This document shows, piece by piece, positions 43,337 to 51,308 of a DNA stretch of 64,000 bases. This stretch comes from Methylomonas sp. LL1 (GTDB lineage Bacteria; Pseudomonadota; Gammaproteobacteria; Methylococcales; Methylomonadaceae), in NCBI RefSeq assembly GCF_015711015.1, contig NZ_CP064653.1, positions 1,674,001 through 1,738,000 of the forward strand. Reading direction: 5' to 3'. Below the pieces are notes generated by a model. The model had not been told where the DNA came from. It saw only the letters and a program-made list of their open reading frames with translations, and did not search any database. The position numbers and the translations under genes are program-made. Each line of letters starts with the position of its first letter. The stretch's first letter is position 1.

Positions 43337-43682
43337 GTTTGGCCGTTAAAGCCTCGCCACTGAAAACAATACCGTCCCAACCGTCACGCATGAAATTACG
43401 GATGTTTTGATGATCGGTGCCATCCGGATTTTCCAGCACGTCCTTACGGTAATAATCGCCAAACAATGCCAGGGTTTGCGCTTGGTCCAAGCCCTGTAAT
43501 TTGGCAAAAGCAAAAATCTTGCATGAACCTTCGTTACGGCCCGCTTCATTGATCAACGGCTGTCGAATACCGTTGCTGAATTGGGTCGGCTGGTAATCGT
43601 AATGTTCACCGATTACAGCCATGCTCTCTTGAAAATCAACCGCTTGCCCGGCCCTAACGCGCTCGATAAAATGACTCGGCAT
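43326..43682 (-). CDS. HopJ-family protein
   Basis: A 118-residue protein of the HopJ family (PF08888). It reads FQESMAVIGEHYDYQPTQFSNG, NEGSCKIFAFAKLQGLDQAQTLALFGDYYRKDVLENPDGTDHQNIRNFM and matches the family from end to end. The name comes from a Pseudomonas effector screen, but homologues are widespread in bacteria without type III secretion and none is seen here. TAGGAG lies 10 bases before ATG 43682. The stop overlaps the MnmC1-like start by 11 bases, so it leads the tRNA-modification operon. Its function is unknown. Confidence 0.85.
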   Translation of the reverse strand: MPSHFIERVRAGQAVDFQESMAVIGEHYDYQPTQFSNGIRQPLINEAGRNEGSCKIFAFAKLQGLDQAQTLALFGDYYRKDVLENPDGTDHQNIRNFMRDGWDGIVFSGEALTAKHAD

Positions 43683-43923
43683 TATGGATTTACTCCTAAA
43701 ATGTGTTGGATTATAAAGCCTAGTGGCATATACTTGCCACGATAATAAGTAGATCGCCATCGTCACAAGGAAAGGCAAGCGAGTATATGGAGCTCACCCA
43801 CCCCGTCACTGCTACCGCTTTAAAATTACTGTTACATTGAGTCTTTACACTATGTATTTTCATTCCCACTGAATGTAGAGACTACACGGATCATAAATTC
43901 AACAGCCATTAAAGGAATACGTT

Positions 43924-44541
43924 TTGAAACAGCTACTTAATTTATTAGTATTTTTTTTGCTAGTCGCCTGTCAAGCATTTGCCGAACCTGTAGTTTCTCC
44001 TATCCAACCCGAAACCGGCACGGATGTCGTCGTGCTAAAAGACCCTGAAAATTTAGCCACCTATTTGCTGTCGCCCGGTGATGCACTGGAAATCACGGTT
44101 TGGAAGGAAGAAGGGCTACAACAGCAACAGTTCCTGATAGGCCCGGACGGCAACATCGTTTATCCCCTGATAGGCACCATTACCGCCGCCGGTAGAACCA
44201 TCAACGACCTTAAGGAGTTGTTGGCCGTTAAGCTGGCCGACTATATTGCCGATCCCTCGGTCAGCGTCAAGCTGCTGAATAATCAGGGTAATGCCATTTT
44301 CGTGATAGGCAAGGTCAACAAACCGGGGCAAGTGTTTGCGGGCAGGCGCATAGACGTGTTGCAAGCCTTGAGCTTGGCTGGCGGCTTGACGGTATTTGCC
44401 AGCGAAAGCAATATCAGCATACAACGCCGTGTCGGTAACGAAATCAAAGTATTTCCGTTCGATTACAGCAATGTCATCGACGGTGAAGATCTACAGCAAA
44501 ACATCCTACTGGAACCGGGAGATACGATTACCGTACCTTAA
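43924..44541 (+). CDS. Wza-like polysaccharide export protein
   Basis: A 205-residue exopolysaccharide export protein: signal sequence with a possible lipobox (LLVAC, Cys16), Poly_export domain (about 45-120: YLLSPGDALEITVWKEEGL) and one SLBB domain (about 125-200: VIGKVNKPGQVFAGRRIDVLQALSLAGGL). It is the short form common in XrtA/PEP-CTERM type loci. It starts at TTG, supported by AAAGGA 8 bases before it. It should form part of the outer-membrane or periplasmic export channel. It heads a four-gene plus-strand operon. Confidence 0.87.
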   Translation: MKQLLNLLVFFLLVACQAFAEPVVSPIQPETGTDVVVLKDPENLATYLLSPGDALEITVWKEEGLQQQQFLIGPDGNIVYPLIGTITAAGRTINDLKELLAVKLADYIADPSVSVKLLNNQGNAIFVIGKVNKPGQVFAGRRIDVLQALSLAGGLTVFASESNISIQRRVGNEIKVFPFDYSNVIDGEDLQQNILLEPGDTITVP

Positions 44542-44565
44542 ACATCCGGATAGAGTTCGCCATCT

Positions 44566-45903
44566 ATGAAAATCAAGACGGAGTTCTTGTTACCGGCCTT
44601 GGTCCTGTTTAGCAACCACTGTCAAGCATTTGACTGGCTGTTACAACCCGATTTCAGTGCAACCGAGCGTTATACGGATAACTTGCGCATGCAAATCACG
44701 CCGACCCGCGACAACCTGATCACCACACTATCTCCCGGCTTGTTGCTGGGCTATATTGCCGAAAATCAAGAGCTGAAAACCAGCTTTAAATGGAATGAAT
44801 TGATTTATCACGGCGAGTCGGAACTGGATTTCTCGGAAAAAATCGCCAACGCCAGCCATCAGTTCAACGCGGAACGTTTCAAAACCGACCTGTCGGCTCA
44901 ATACGCCGAGCAATCGTCCATCAACACCCAGCTCGACCCGGAAGGATCGGGAAATCTGCAAATTCAGGTGCCGCGCACGACCCGATCGGTATCGCCCGGC
45001 ATCACCTATAACCTGACGGAACAAAATGCCGTGCAATTGGGCTATAACTACGTCGACGTAAAATTTGATACCACTGAGTCTTTGGCGGACAATCTAGGCT
45101 TTTCGGATTACGACAATCAGCAGTTTTCGGCGACGTTTATTCATACCTATTCGGAAAGATTGTCTTTCAACCTGACGGGCGCCTATTCCAAGTTCAACTC
45201 GAGCAATGATTCATCAAATAGTAGATCGTTTATTACTTTTATACCCGCCCCACCTTTCTTAGTTGGTCTTAACCAATCACGAACTACTAGCTACGAGCAA
45301 AGCTCAACCACCCTATTTTATCAAGCCGGCTTGCAATATTTATTTGACGAGCAAACCCAATTTTCCCTCTCCGCCGGTATGCGGGAGACTGAGAATAGAA
45401 CCAGGTATAGCCAAATAGTAACTTTTAACCCGGAGTATCCGCCTTATATCACCAATCCGGAACCTACAGAAATTAACGATACCAGCACAGCCAGCGGCCA
45501 CGTTTTTTCAGCCAATCTGACCCGTAACTCGGAGTGGGGCGGTTTTACGCTGAACGCCGGTCAACAATTAAATCCGTCCAGCAGCGGTAGTCAGCAACAG
45601 TCAACCACTTTTTCCGCCAACCTCAGATACAATCTGAGCGAACGCTGGACTACGGGCGTTACCGCCAGTTACCTGATGTCGGAATCCACATCCACTCTTA
45701 ACAATAACAGCAATATCAGCAACAACCGGACTTACACGACGCTGACGCCCAACATCCGCTGGCGCTGGACCCCGGAAATCAATCTGGAACTTTCGTACTC
45801 TTATCGCCAGCAGGAATTCGATGCATTGGGTCAAACGGCGATAGGCAACAATCTTCAACTCCAATTTTCTTATCAACCACTAATCAATCGGCAGGTGAAA
45901 TAA
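44566..45903 (+). CDS. PEP-CTERM-locus outer-membrane beta-barrel
   Basis: A 445-residue outer-membrane barrel of the type found in exosortase-linked exopolysaccharide loci (TIGR03016-like). Signal peptide about 1-21 (ending NHCQA), then repeated amphipathic strands rich in Tyr, Thr, Ser and Asn (ERYTDNLRMQITPTRDNLITTLSPGL, SPGITYNLTEQNAVQLGYNYVDV). The middle (225-330) is low in complexity and Asn/Ser/Thr-rich. The protein does not end in Phe or Trp, unlike classic porins. It lies 25 bases after the Wza-like gene and 1 base before the chain-length gene. A role in exopolysaccharide secretion is inferred from context. Confidence 0.8.
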   Translation: MKIKTEFLLPALVLFSNHCQAFDWLLQPDFSATERYTDNLRMQITPTRDNLITTLSPGLLLGYIAENQELKTSFKWNELIYHGESELDFSEKIANASHQFNAERFKTDLSAQYAEQSSINTQLDPEGSGNLQIQVPRTTRSVSPGITYNLTEQNAVQLGYNYVDVKFDTTESLADNLGFSDYDNQQFSATFIHTYSERLSFNLTGAYSKFNSSNDSSNSRSFITFIPAPPFLVGLNQSRTTSYEQSSTTLFYQAGLQYLFDEQTQFSLSAGMRETENRTRYSQIVTFNPEYPPYITNPEPTEINDTSTASGHVFSANLTRNSEWGGFTLNAGQQLNPSSSGSQQQSTTFSANLRYNLSERWTTGVTASYLMSESTSTLNNNSNISNNRTYTTLTPNIRWRWTPEINLELSYSYRQQEFDALGQTAIGNNLQLQFSYQPLINRQVK

Positions 45904-45904
45904 C

Positions 45905-47650
45905 GTGGAAAATCAAACACCCGACATCAAGGACTATCTGAAGATAGTCAGAAAACGCCGCAAATCGCTAGTCATCCCGTTTTTTATCATTGCCTTGCTC
46001 AGCATCATCCTTGCCGTGGTGTTGCCTTCCGTGTACCGCTCGTCATCGACCATTTTGATCGAAGAGCAGGAAATCCCGTCGGAACTGGTGAAATCCACCG
46101 TCACCACCTTCGCCGACCAGCGCATCCAAATCATCAGCCAGCGCATCATGTCGCGTACCAATCTGGTGGAAATCATCAAAAAATACGATTTGTACGCCGA
46201 TGCCCGCAAAACCGATCCGGAAGAAAAGATTCTGGACAAGATGCGCAAACTGATCAAGGTAGAAACCATTAGCGCGGACGTGATCGATCCGCGCAATGGC
46301 GCCCCCACCAAGGCCACGATTGCCTTCGTACTGGCTTTCGACGACGAGAACCCCGCCACGGCGCAGAAAGTCGCCAATGAATTGACTTCGTTGTTCTTGA
46401 AGGAAAATATCAAATCCCGCACCGAGTCGGCCGAAAACGCGGCCTTATTTCTGAGCGAGGAAGCTCGCCGCCTGAAAGACAAGATTCAACAACTGCAAAG
46501 CACCCTGGCGACTTTCAAGGAACAAAATCTGCACCGCCTACCCGAAGCCAGCCAATTAAACCAACAGGAATTGACCGCGCTGAACAACCAGTTACTGAGC
46601 CTCGACAGCCAGGAACGCTCGGCCCAGGAAAGGCGTTTTTACCTGGAGGGCCAGTTGGCCCAAATCGATCCGAATGCAATGGCCACCAATGCGGTCGGCA
46701 ACCGGGTCTTCGATATGAAAGACCGGCTGAAGGAACTGCAATCCCAATATCCATCGCTACTGGCCCGCTATTCCGACAATCATCCCGACGTACTCAAAAC
46801 CAAGAAAGAGATCGAATCACTGCAAAAACAGATCGGCTCCAACACCGATTTGAATAAGCTGAATGCCGAACTAATCGATAAAAACTCCCAATTGGCCGTA
46901 TTATTGAAACAATACTCGGATAAACATCCGGACGTCATCAAACTGCAAAAGCAAATTTCATCCTTGCAGCAGGCCATGACCGAAGCCAAGCAAACCGAAT
47001 ATTCCAATGTATCGGTGGAACCGGATAATCCGGCCTACATCATGCTGAAGTCGCAACTTGAAGCCGCCAATTCCGACATTAAATCCTTGGCTTACACCCG
47101 AGAGCAAATCAAAAATAAAATCGAAGAGCTACGCCGCAACCTGATGCAGGCACCGCTGGTTGAAAAGAACTATATGGATCTGGTTCAAGAGCTGAATAAC
47201 ACTAACCAGCGCTATCAGGAAGTCAGTGCCCGCGAAATGGAAGCGCAAATCTCCCAACAACTGGAATTGGAGAAAAAAGGCGAACGCTTCACGCTGATCG
47301 ATCCGCCGCAGGAACCCTTGCAACCGGTCAGCCCGAACCGGATTGCGATTCTGTTTTTAGGCCTGGTCCTAGCCGTTGCCGGCGGTTTCGGCACCGTTGC
47401 CTTAATGGAGATGATGGATTCAACTATCCATAGCGAAAAAACCATCGCCACCATTTTGGGCGTAGCGCCGCTGGCCACGATTCCGTATTTGGAGAGTGCG
47501 CAAGAAAGCGCCGAACAGAAAAAACGCCGGCTGCATTTTTTGATAGGCGTGGCGGTCGCCGGCATTATTGCCGTGGTCGTGTTTCATTTTGTCATCATGC
47601 CGCTGGATGTATTCTGGTACAAATTGCTGCGTGTCGCGGGCGCCCTATAA
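45905..47650 (+). CDS. GNVR-type chain-length determinant (Wzz/EpsF-like)
   Basis: A 581-residue inner-membrane polysaccharide co-polymerase. TM helices at about 23-44 and 485-505 with a third near 540-565. Between them lies a long coiled-coil periplasmic domain, including a near duplication (YSDNHPDVLKTKKEIESLQ and YSDKHPDVIKLQKQISSLQ). The C-terminal DPPQEPLQPVSPNR is the GNVR/PxxP signature. It sets exopolysaccharide chain length, usually with the tyrosine kinase encoded next. It starts at GTG, one base after the stop of the barrel gene, so translation is coupled. Confidence 0.88.
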   Translation: MENQTPDIKDYLKIVRKRRKSLVIPFFIIALLSIILAVVLPSVYRSSSTILIEEQEIPSELVKSTVTTFADQRIQIISQRIMSRTNLVEIIKKYDLYADARKTDPEEKILDKMRKLIKVETISADVIDPRNGAPTKATIAFVLAFDDENPATAQKVANELTSLFLKENIKSRTESAENAALFLSEEARRLKDKIQQLQSTLATFKEQNLHRLPEASQLNQQELTALNNQLLSLDSQERSAQERRFYLEGQLAQIDPNAMATNAVGNRVFDMKDRLKELQSQYPSLLARYSDNHPDVLKTKKEIESLQKQIGSNTDLNKLNAELIDKNSQLAVLLKQYSDKHPDVIKLQKQISSLQQAMTEAKQTEYSNVSVEPDNPAYIMLKSQLEAANSDIKSLAYTREQIKNKIEELRRNLMQAPLVEKNYMDLVQELNNTNQRYQEVSAREMEAQISQQLELEKKGERFTLIDPPQEPLQPVSPNRIAILFLGLVLAVAGGFGTVALMEMMDSTIHSEKTIATILGVAPLATIPYLESAQESAEQKKRRLHFLIGVAVAGIIAVVVFHFVIMPLDVFWYKLLRVAGAL

Positions 47651-47666
47651 TTTAACGAGATTAGCC

Positions 47667-48446
47667 ATGAGTTCTATTCAAACCCTTGCCGAAAAAAATC
47701 AAAACCCGGTCGCGGACTCAAGCGATAACACCAAGGACCGTATAAGCATCGCCTACAGCCAAACTCGTGTTCATACGCCGGATCAGCAATTACTCAAACA
47801 AAACCGCATCATTTCGGCATTTCCGCACGGCAAATGGCTGGAATCCTATAGGATGTTGCGGACTCGCTGCCTGCAAAGCATGGATGCGATGGATTGGAAA
47901 ACCCTGGCGATCACCAGCACCAGCGCTCAGACCGGTACCAGCCTGACCGCCGCCAACCTGGCCATCAGCATCGCTATGGAACTCGACCGCACCGCCCTGC
48001 TGGTCGACGCTAATTTCCTGAATCCCACCATCAACACCCTGTTTGGCATTCAAGCCGACAAGGGCTTGAGCGACTATCTGCTGCACGACACCGAAATCAG
48101 CACGATGCTGATCAACCCCGGCATCGACAGGTTGGTCATACTGCCGACCGGTCAGCCGATGTTCAACTCCACCGAAATGCTGCACTCGCCTAAAATGGTA
48201 CGACTGGTTAACGAATTAAGAAGCCGTTATCCGTCGCGGATGATCATTTTCGATATGCCGCCCATCCTGTCCCAGGATGACACCTTGGGTTTTTCTCCCT
48301 ACGTCGATTGCGTATTGCTGGTGATCGATGAAGGTCGCACTAAAACCGACGAGCTTAAACACGCCGCCAACTTGTTGAAAGACATCAATGTATTGGGCAC
48401 CGTCTTCAACAAATCCACCGACCACAAGATACGATTCGACAGTTAG
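47667..48446 (+). CDS. CpsD-like XrtA-locus kinase, damaged P-loop
   Basis: A 259-residue protein with the fold of bacterial tyrosine kinases CpsD/CapB. ESYRMLRTRCL, VDANFLNPTIN (Walker A' Asp) and MIIFDMPPIL (Walker B) are present. The Walker A region reads TSTSAQTGTSLTAANLA where GEGKT is expected; the P-loop Lys is replaced by Thr. No Tyr cluster is seen at the C-terminus. It may be a non-catalytic partner for the chain-length protein or bind nucleotide in a different way. The start at ATG 47667 is 16 bases after the previous stop. The operon ends here with no glycosyltransferase or exosortase gene. Confidence 0.82.
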   Translation: MSSIQTLAEKNQNPVADSSDNTKDRISIAYSQTRVHTPDQQLLKQNRIISAFPHGKWLESYRMLRTRCLQSMDAMDWKTLAITSTSAQTGTSLTAANLAISIAMELDRTALLVDANFLNPTINTLFGIQADKGLSDYLLHDTEISTMLINPGIDRLVILPTGQPMFNSTEMLHSPKMVRLVNELRSRYPSRMIIFDMPPILSQDDTLGFSPYVDCVLLVIDEGRTKTDELKHAANLLKDINVLGTVFNKSTDHKIRFDS

Positions 48447-48486
48447 GCATATACGCGAAAATGCCATCCAGAAACGGATTTCGGGC

Positions 48487-48508
48487 GGGCCGCGCGACTC
48501 CGCGGCCC
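48487..48508. terminator. Hairpin between convergent genes
   Basis: GGGCCGCG (48487-48494) pairs with CGCGGCCC (48501-48508) across a 6-base loop in the 115-base gap between the convergent CpsD-like and PHP genes. No T-run follows, so it is at most a weak two-way stop. Confidence 0.45.
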
Positions 48509-48561
48509 ACTGGGCATTCCCCGGCGTATGCCGGCTTAGCGGTCAAACCGATAACCCAGGC

Positions 48562-49419
48562 TCAATGTACAAGCGGATTTTTACCTCCGGCAAACAACTC
48601 CCACACCGGTGCCACATTAGCGGGCAGCGGCGCCAGCCGCCCCAACTCCACCCATTGGTTTTCCGGGCTATGAAAATCCGAGCCGACCGAGCCGTGCAAT
48701 TGATGTTTCAGGCTAAATTGCTGGCTCAACCGAATTTCATCGACGGATATGCGCCCGGTGACAACCTCAACGCCCTGGCCTCCCGCCTGTTTGAAGGCCG
48801 CCAGCGCCCTGCCCATCCATTTAGCACTCAGGTTATAACGCAAGGGATGGGCCAACACCGCAACCCCACCCGCCGCCTTAATCCAAGCCACGGCCTCATC
48901 CAAGGCGGCCCATTGGGTTGAGACAAAAGCCGGCTTGCCCTTGCTAAGGTAGCGGTCGAAGGCTTCCTGCTGGGTCTCGACATGGCCTTGCGCAAGCAAA
49001 AAATCGGCGAAGTGCGAACGCGTGATTTCACCGGTGCCGGCCGCCTGGCTGACAGCTTGGTAAACGCCGGCCATGCCTTTTTTCTCAAGCTTTTCGGCGA
49101 TTTTGATCGCGCGTTGATCGCGGATCGTTTGTTGCCGGGAAATACCCGCCAACAGGGTCTGATTCAGCGGATCGATATTCAGGCCAACGATATGCAAACA
49201 TTGGTTGGCATAAGTAGCCGATATTTCTATGCCGGGTATAAAACGCAGCCCCAGTTCGGCAGCCATCCGCGCGGCTTCCGCCAATCCGGCGGTTGTGTCG
49301 TGGTCGGTCAATGCCAGCGCCGTCACCCCTTGTTGATGCGCGCGCCGCACCAATTCGGCCGGCGGCAGTGCGCCGTCCGAAGCAGTGGAATGACTGTGTA
49401 AATCGTATTTTTCAAGCAT
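48562..49419 (-). CDS. rnm: PHP-domain 5'-3' exoribonuclease, RNase AM-type
   Basis: A 285-residue PHP phosphoesterase like E. coli YciV (RNase AM). Metal ligands stand in YDLHSHSTASDG (HSH), ALTDHDTTAG (DHD), FIPGIEIS (Glu), VLAHPLRY and SVGSDFHSPE. This enzyme trims 5' ends of RNA and also acts on nucleoside bisphosphates. The ATG overlaps the stop of the ABC gene by one base, so the two are co-translated. An upstream in-frame start at 49494 would run back into that gene. Confidence 0.87.
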   Translation of the reverse strand: MLEKYDLHSHSTASDGALPPAELVRRAHQQGVTALALTDHDTTAGLAEAARMAAELGLRFIPGIEISATYANQCLHIVGLNIDPLNQTLLAGISRQQTIRDQRAIKIAEKLEKKGMAGVYQAVSQAAGTGEITRSHFADFLLAQGHVETQQEAFDRYLSKGKPAFVSTQWAALDEAVAWIKAAGGVAVLAHPLRYNLSAKWMGRALAAFKQAGGQGVEVVTGRISVDEIRLSQQFSLKHQLHGSVGSDFHSPENQWVELGRLAPLPANVAPVWELFAGGKNPLVH

Positions 49420-51215
49420 CACTGATATTCGCCATATAATTTTGCGTACAACCCGTTCTGCTGAATCAGGGCTTCGTGCCGGCCCTGCTCGCAAATCCGG
49501 CCTTCCTCGAACACATAGACATGATCAGCTTGCTTTACCGCGCTGAGCCGGTGGGCGATGATAATAGTGGTTCTGCCGTTCAGAAATTCGCTAAGCGCCT
49601 GATGCAGCTTGTACTCGGTTTCACTATCCAGTGCCGAGGTGGCCTCGTCGAGTATCACCACCGACGGCTTGCTGACTATCATCCTGGCAATCGCCAGGCG
49701 CTGGCGCTGGCCGCCGGACAAGCGCATGCCCTGCCGGCCGACCACAGTATCCAGGCCTTTGTCCAGTTCGGCCACGGTGGTTTTCAATTGCGCCAATTCC
49801 AAGGCATACCATAATTCACTGTCTTCAATCTCCCTTCCCAGGGTTAGATTGGCTCGAATGGTATCGTTCAATAACGCCGGATGCTGCAGCACCGTGGCGA
49901 CATGCTCGCGCACCACATCCAGGCCAATGCGGGTCAATGGCACACCATCGAAATAAATCATGCCTTGATTGGGCGGATACAAGCCAATAAGGGTTTGAGC
50001 CAGGGTGGACTTACCGCCGCCGCTGGCGCCGACCAGCGCAATTTTTTCACCGGCGGCAATTTTCAGCTGGATCCCGTTCAGCACCGGTTCGTCCTTGTAG
50101 CTGAAATGCAGATTTTCCACCGCCACACTAACGGTTTTTTTGGATAAAAACGGATTCTCCAGATGGGGATATTCCGGTTCGCGTTGCAACAAAGTCAGTT
50201 GATTGATCCTCGCCATGGAGGCCTTGGCTGCATAGAATGCCTGCTGAATACCCAGTATTTCCTGTACCGGCGCCATCATGAACCACAGGTAACCGAACAC
50301 GGCCAGCATTTCCCCCATGCTCAGATTGGAATACAAGACCATCAACATCGCGGTGGCCCGAAAAATGTCGAAGCCGAATAAAAAAGTCAAAAAACTCAGT
50401 CTGACCGTTGCATCGCTCTTCCAGGCGAACGCGGTCGAATGCTCCTTCACTGTTTGCGCGCTGGCTATCAATTGCTGGCAATAATGCTGTTCGCGGTTGC
50501 TGGCACGAATCTGATTGATCGCCTCCAGGGTTTCGCTCAGAGCCTGTTGAAACACGCTATAAGCCTTGTTCTCGTTGGCCTTCAGATTTTTGATATTCGA
50601 GCCTATCGCTCTTGCGAAATAAATCACCACCGGGTTCAGAAAAATGATGAATAAACCCAGTTGCCAGTGCATCCACAGCAAAATCACCGCCGTACCCAAC
50701 ACGGTCAAACAGGCCACCAACAACTTGCTGATGGTGGTACCGATGAAGTTATCCAGGGTATCCAGATCGGTCACTAAATGCGCCGTAACCGTACCGCTAC
50801 CCAGACTCTCATATTCGGACATCGAGATATGTTGCAAACGATGCACCAGACTCTTACGGATGCGAAAAATCACATCCTTGGCAATATAGGAAAACTGCCG
50901 GGTCTGGATGATGTTTAATATCAACGCAAATAGCCGCAACAATAGACTGACGATCAAAACGCCGGCAATGTAAACAATCGGCTGCCGCCACTCGGCGGGC
51001 AGGAAAGGATTGACGCTATTCAGCACCAGGCCGGGATGATGCAGCAGCACCTCATCGACCAACAACGGCATCATCAACGGTACCGGCACGCTGGCAATGG
51101 TTGCCAATACCGCGATAAGGTGACCGGTCACTAATTGCTTTTTATGCTGTAAGGCGATGCGAAAAATGTAATGCCAGGAATATTCGAATTTGTTGGGCGA
51201 GCGCTGCTTTTTCAA
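49419..51215 (-). CDS. MsbA-like ABC transporter, fused permease-ATPase
   Basis: A 598-residue half-transporter with six TM helices (about 25-320) and an ATPase domain (365-598). Motifs: Walker A GASGGGKST (near 400), signature LSGGQRQRLAI, Walker B VVILDEATSALDSE and switch His (IIIAHRLSAVKQ). It would work as a homodimer exporting lipid, peptide or polysaccharide. It is followed by the PHP gene with a one-base overlap and is convergent with the exopolysaccharide operon. A lipid or polymer export role is a guess from location only. Confidence 0.88.
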   Translation of the reverse strand: MKKQRSPNKFEYSWHYIFRIALQHKKQLVTGHLIAVLATIASVPVPLMMPLLVDEVLLHHPGLVLNSVNPFLPAEWRQPIVYIAGVLIVSLLLRLFALILNIIQTRQFSYIAKDVIFRIRKSLVHRLQHISMSEYESLGSGTVTAHLVTDLDTLDNFIGTTISKLLVACLTVLGTAVILLWMHWQLGLFIIFLNPVVIYFARAIGSNIKNLKANENKAYSVFQQALSETLEAINQIRASNREQHYCQQLIASAQTVKEHSTAFAWKSDATVRLSFLTFLFGFDIFRATAMLMVLYSNLSMGEMLAVFGYLWFMMAPVQEILGIQQAFYAAKASMARINQLTLLQREPEYPHLENPFLSKKTVSVAVENLHFSYKDEPVLNGIQLKIAAGEKIALVGASGGGKSTLAQTLIGLYPPNQGMIYFDGVPLTRIGLDVVREHVATVLQHPALLNDTIRANLTLGREIEDSELWYALELAQLKTTVAELDKGLDTVVGRQGMRLSGGQRQRLAIARMIVSKPSVVILDEATSALDSETEYKLHQALSEFLNGRTTIIIAHRLSAVKQADHVYVFEEGRICEQGRHEALIQQNGLYAKLYGEYQ

Positions 51216-51308
51216 TGTTTAGGAGAGGTCGATTAGGCAATGGGAGATTATAATGGCTTATGTTTTATGCAAAAACCACCCGGGATTTGCGCTTATTAGG
51301 AGAATGTC

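Noticed and set aside
43326..43682. Type III secretion effector (HopJ)
   Set aside because: The family is widespread in bacteria without type III secretion; no chaperone or secretion genes are present and it overlaps tRNA-modification genes.
43723..43740. Sigma-54 promoter (TGGCAT...TTGC)
   Set aside because: The GG-GC spacing is 9 bases, not 10. The site is better read as an inverted repeat GTGGCA-6-TGCCAC of unknown meaning.
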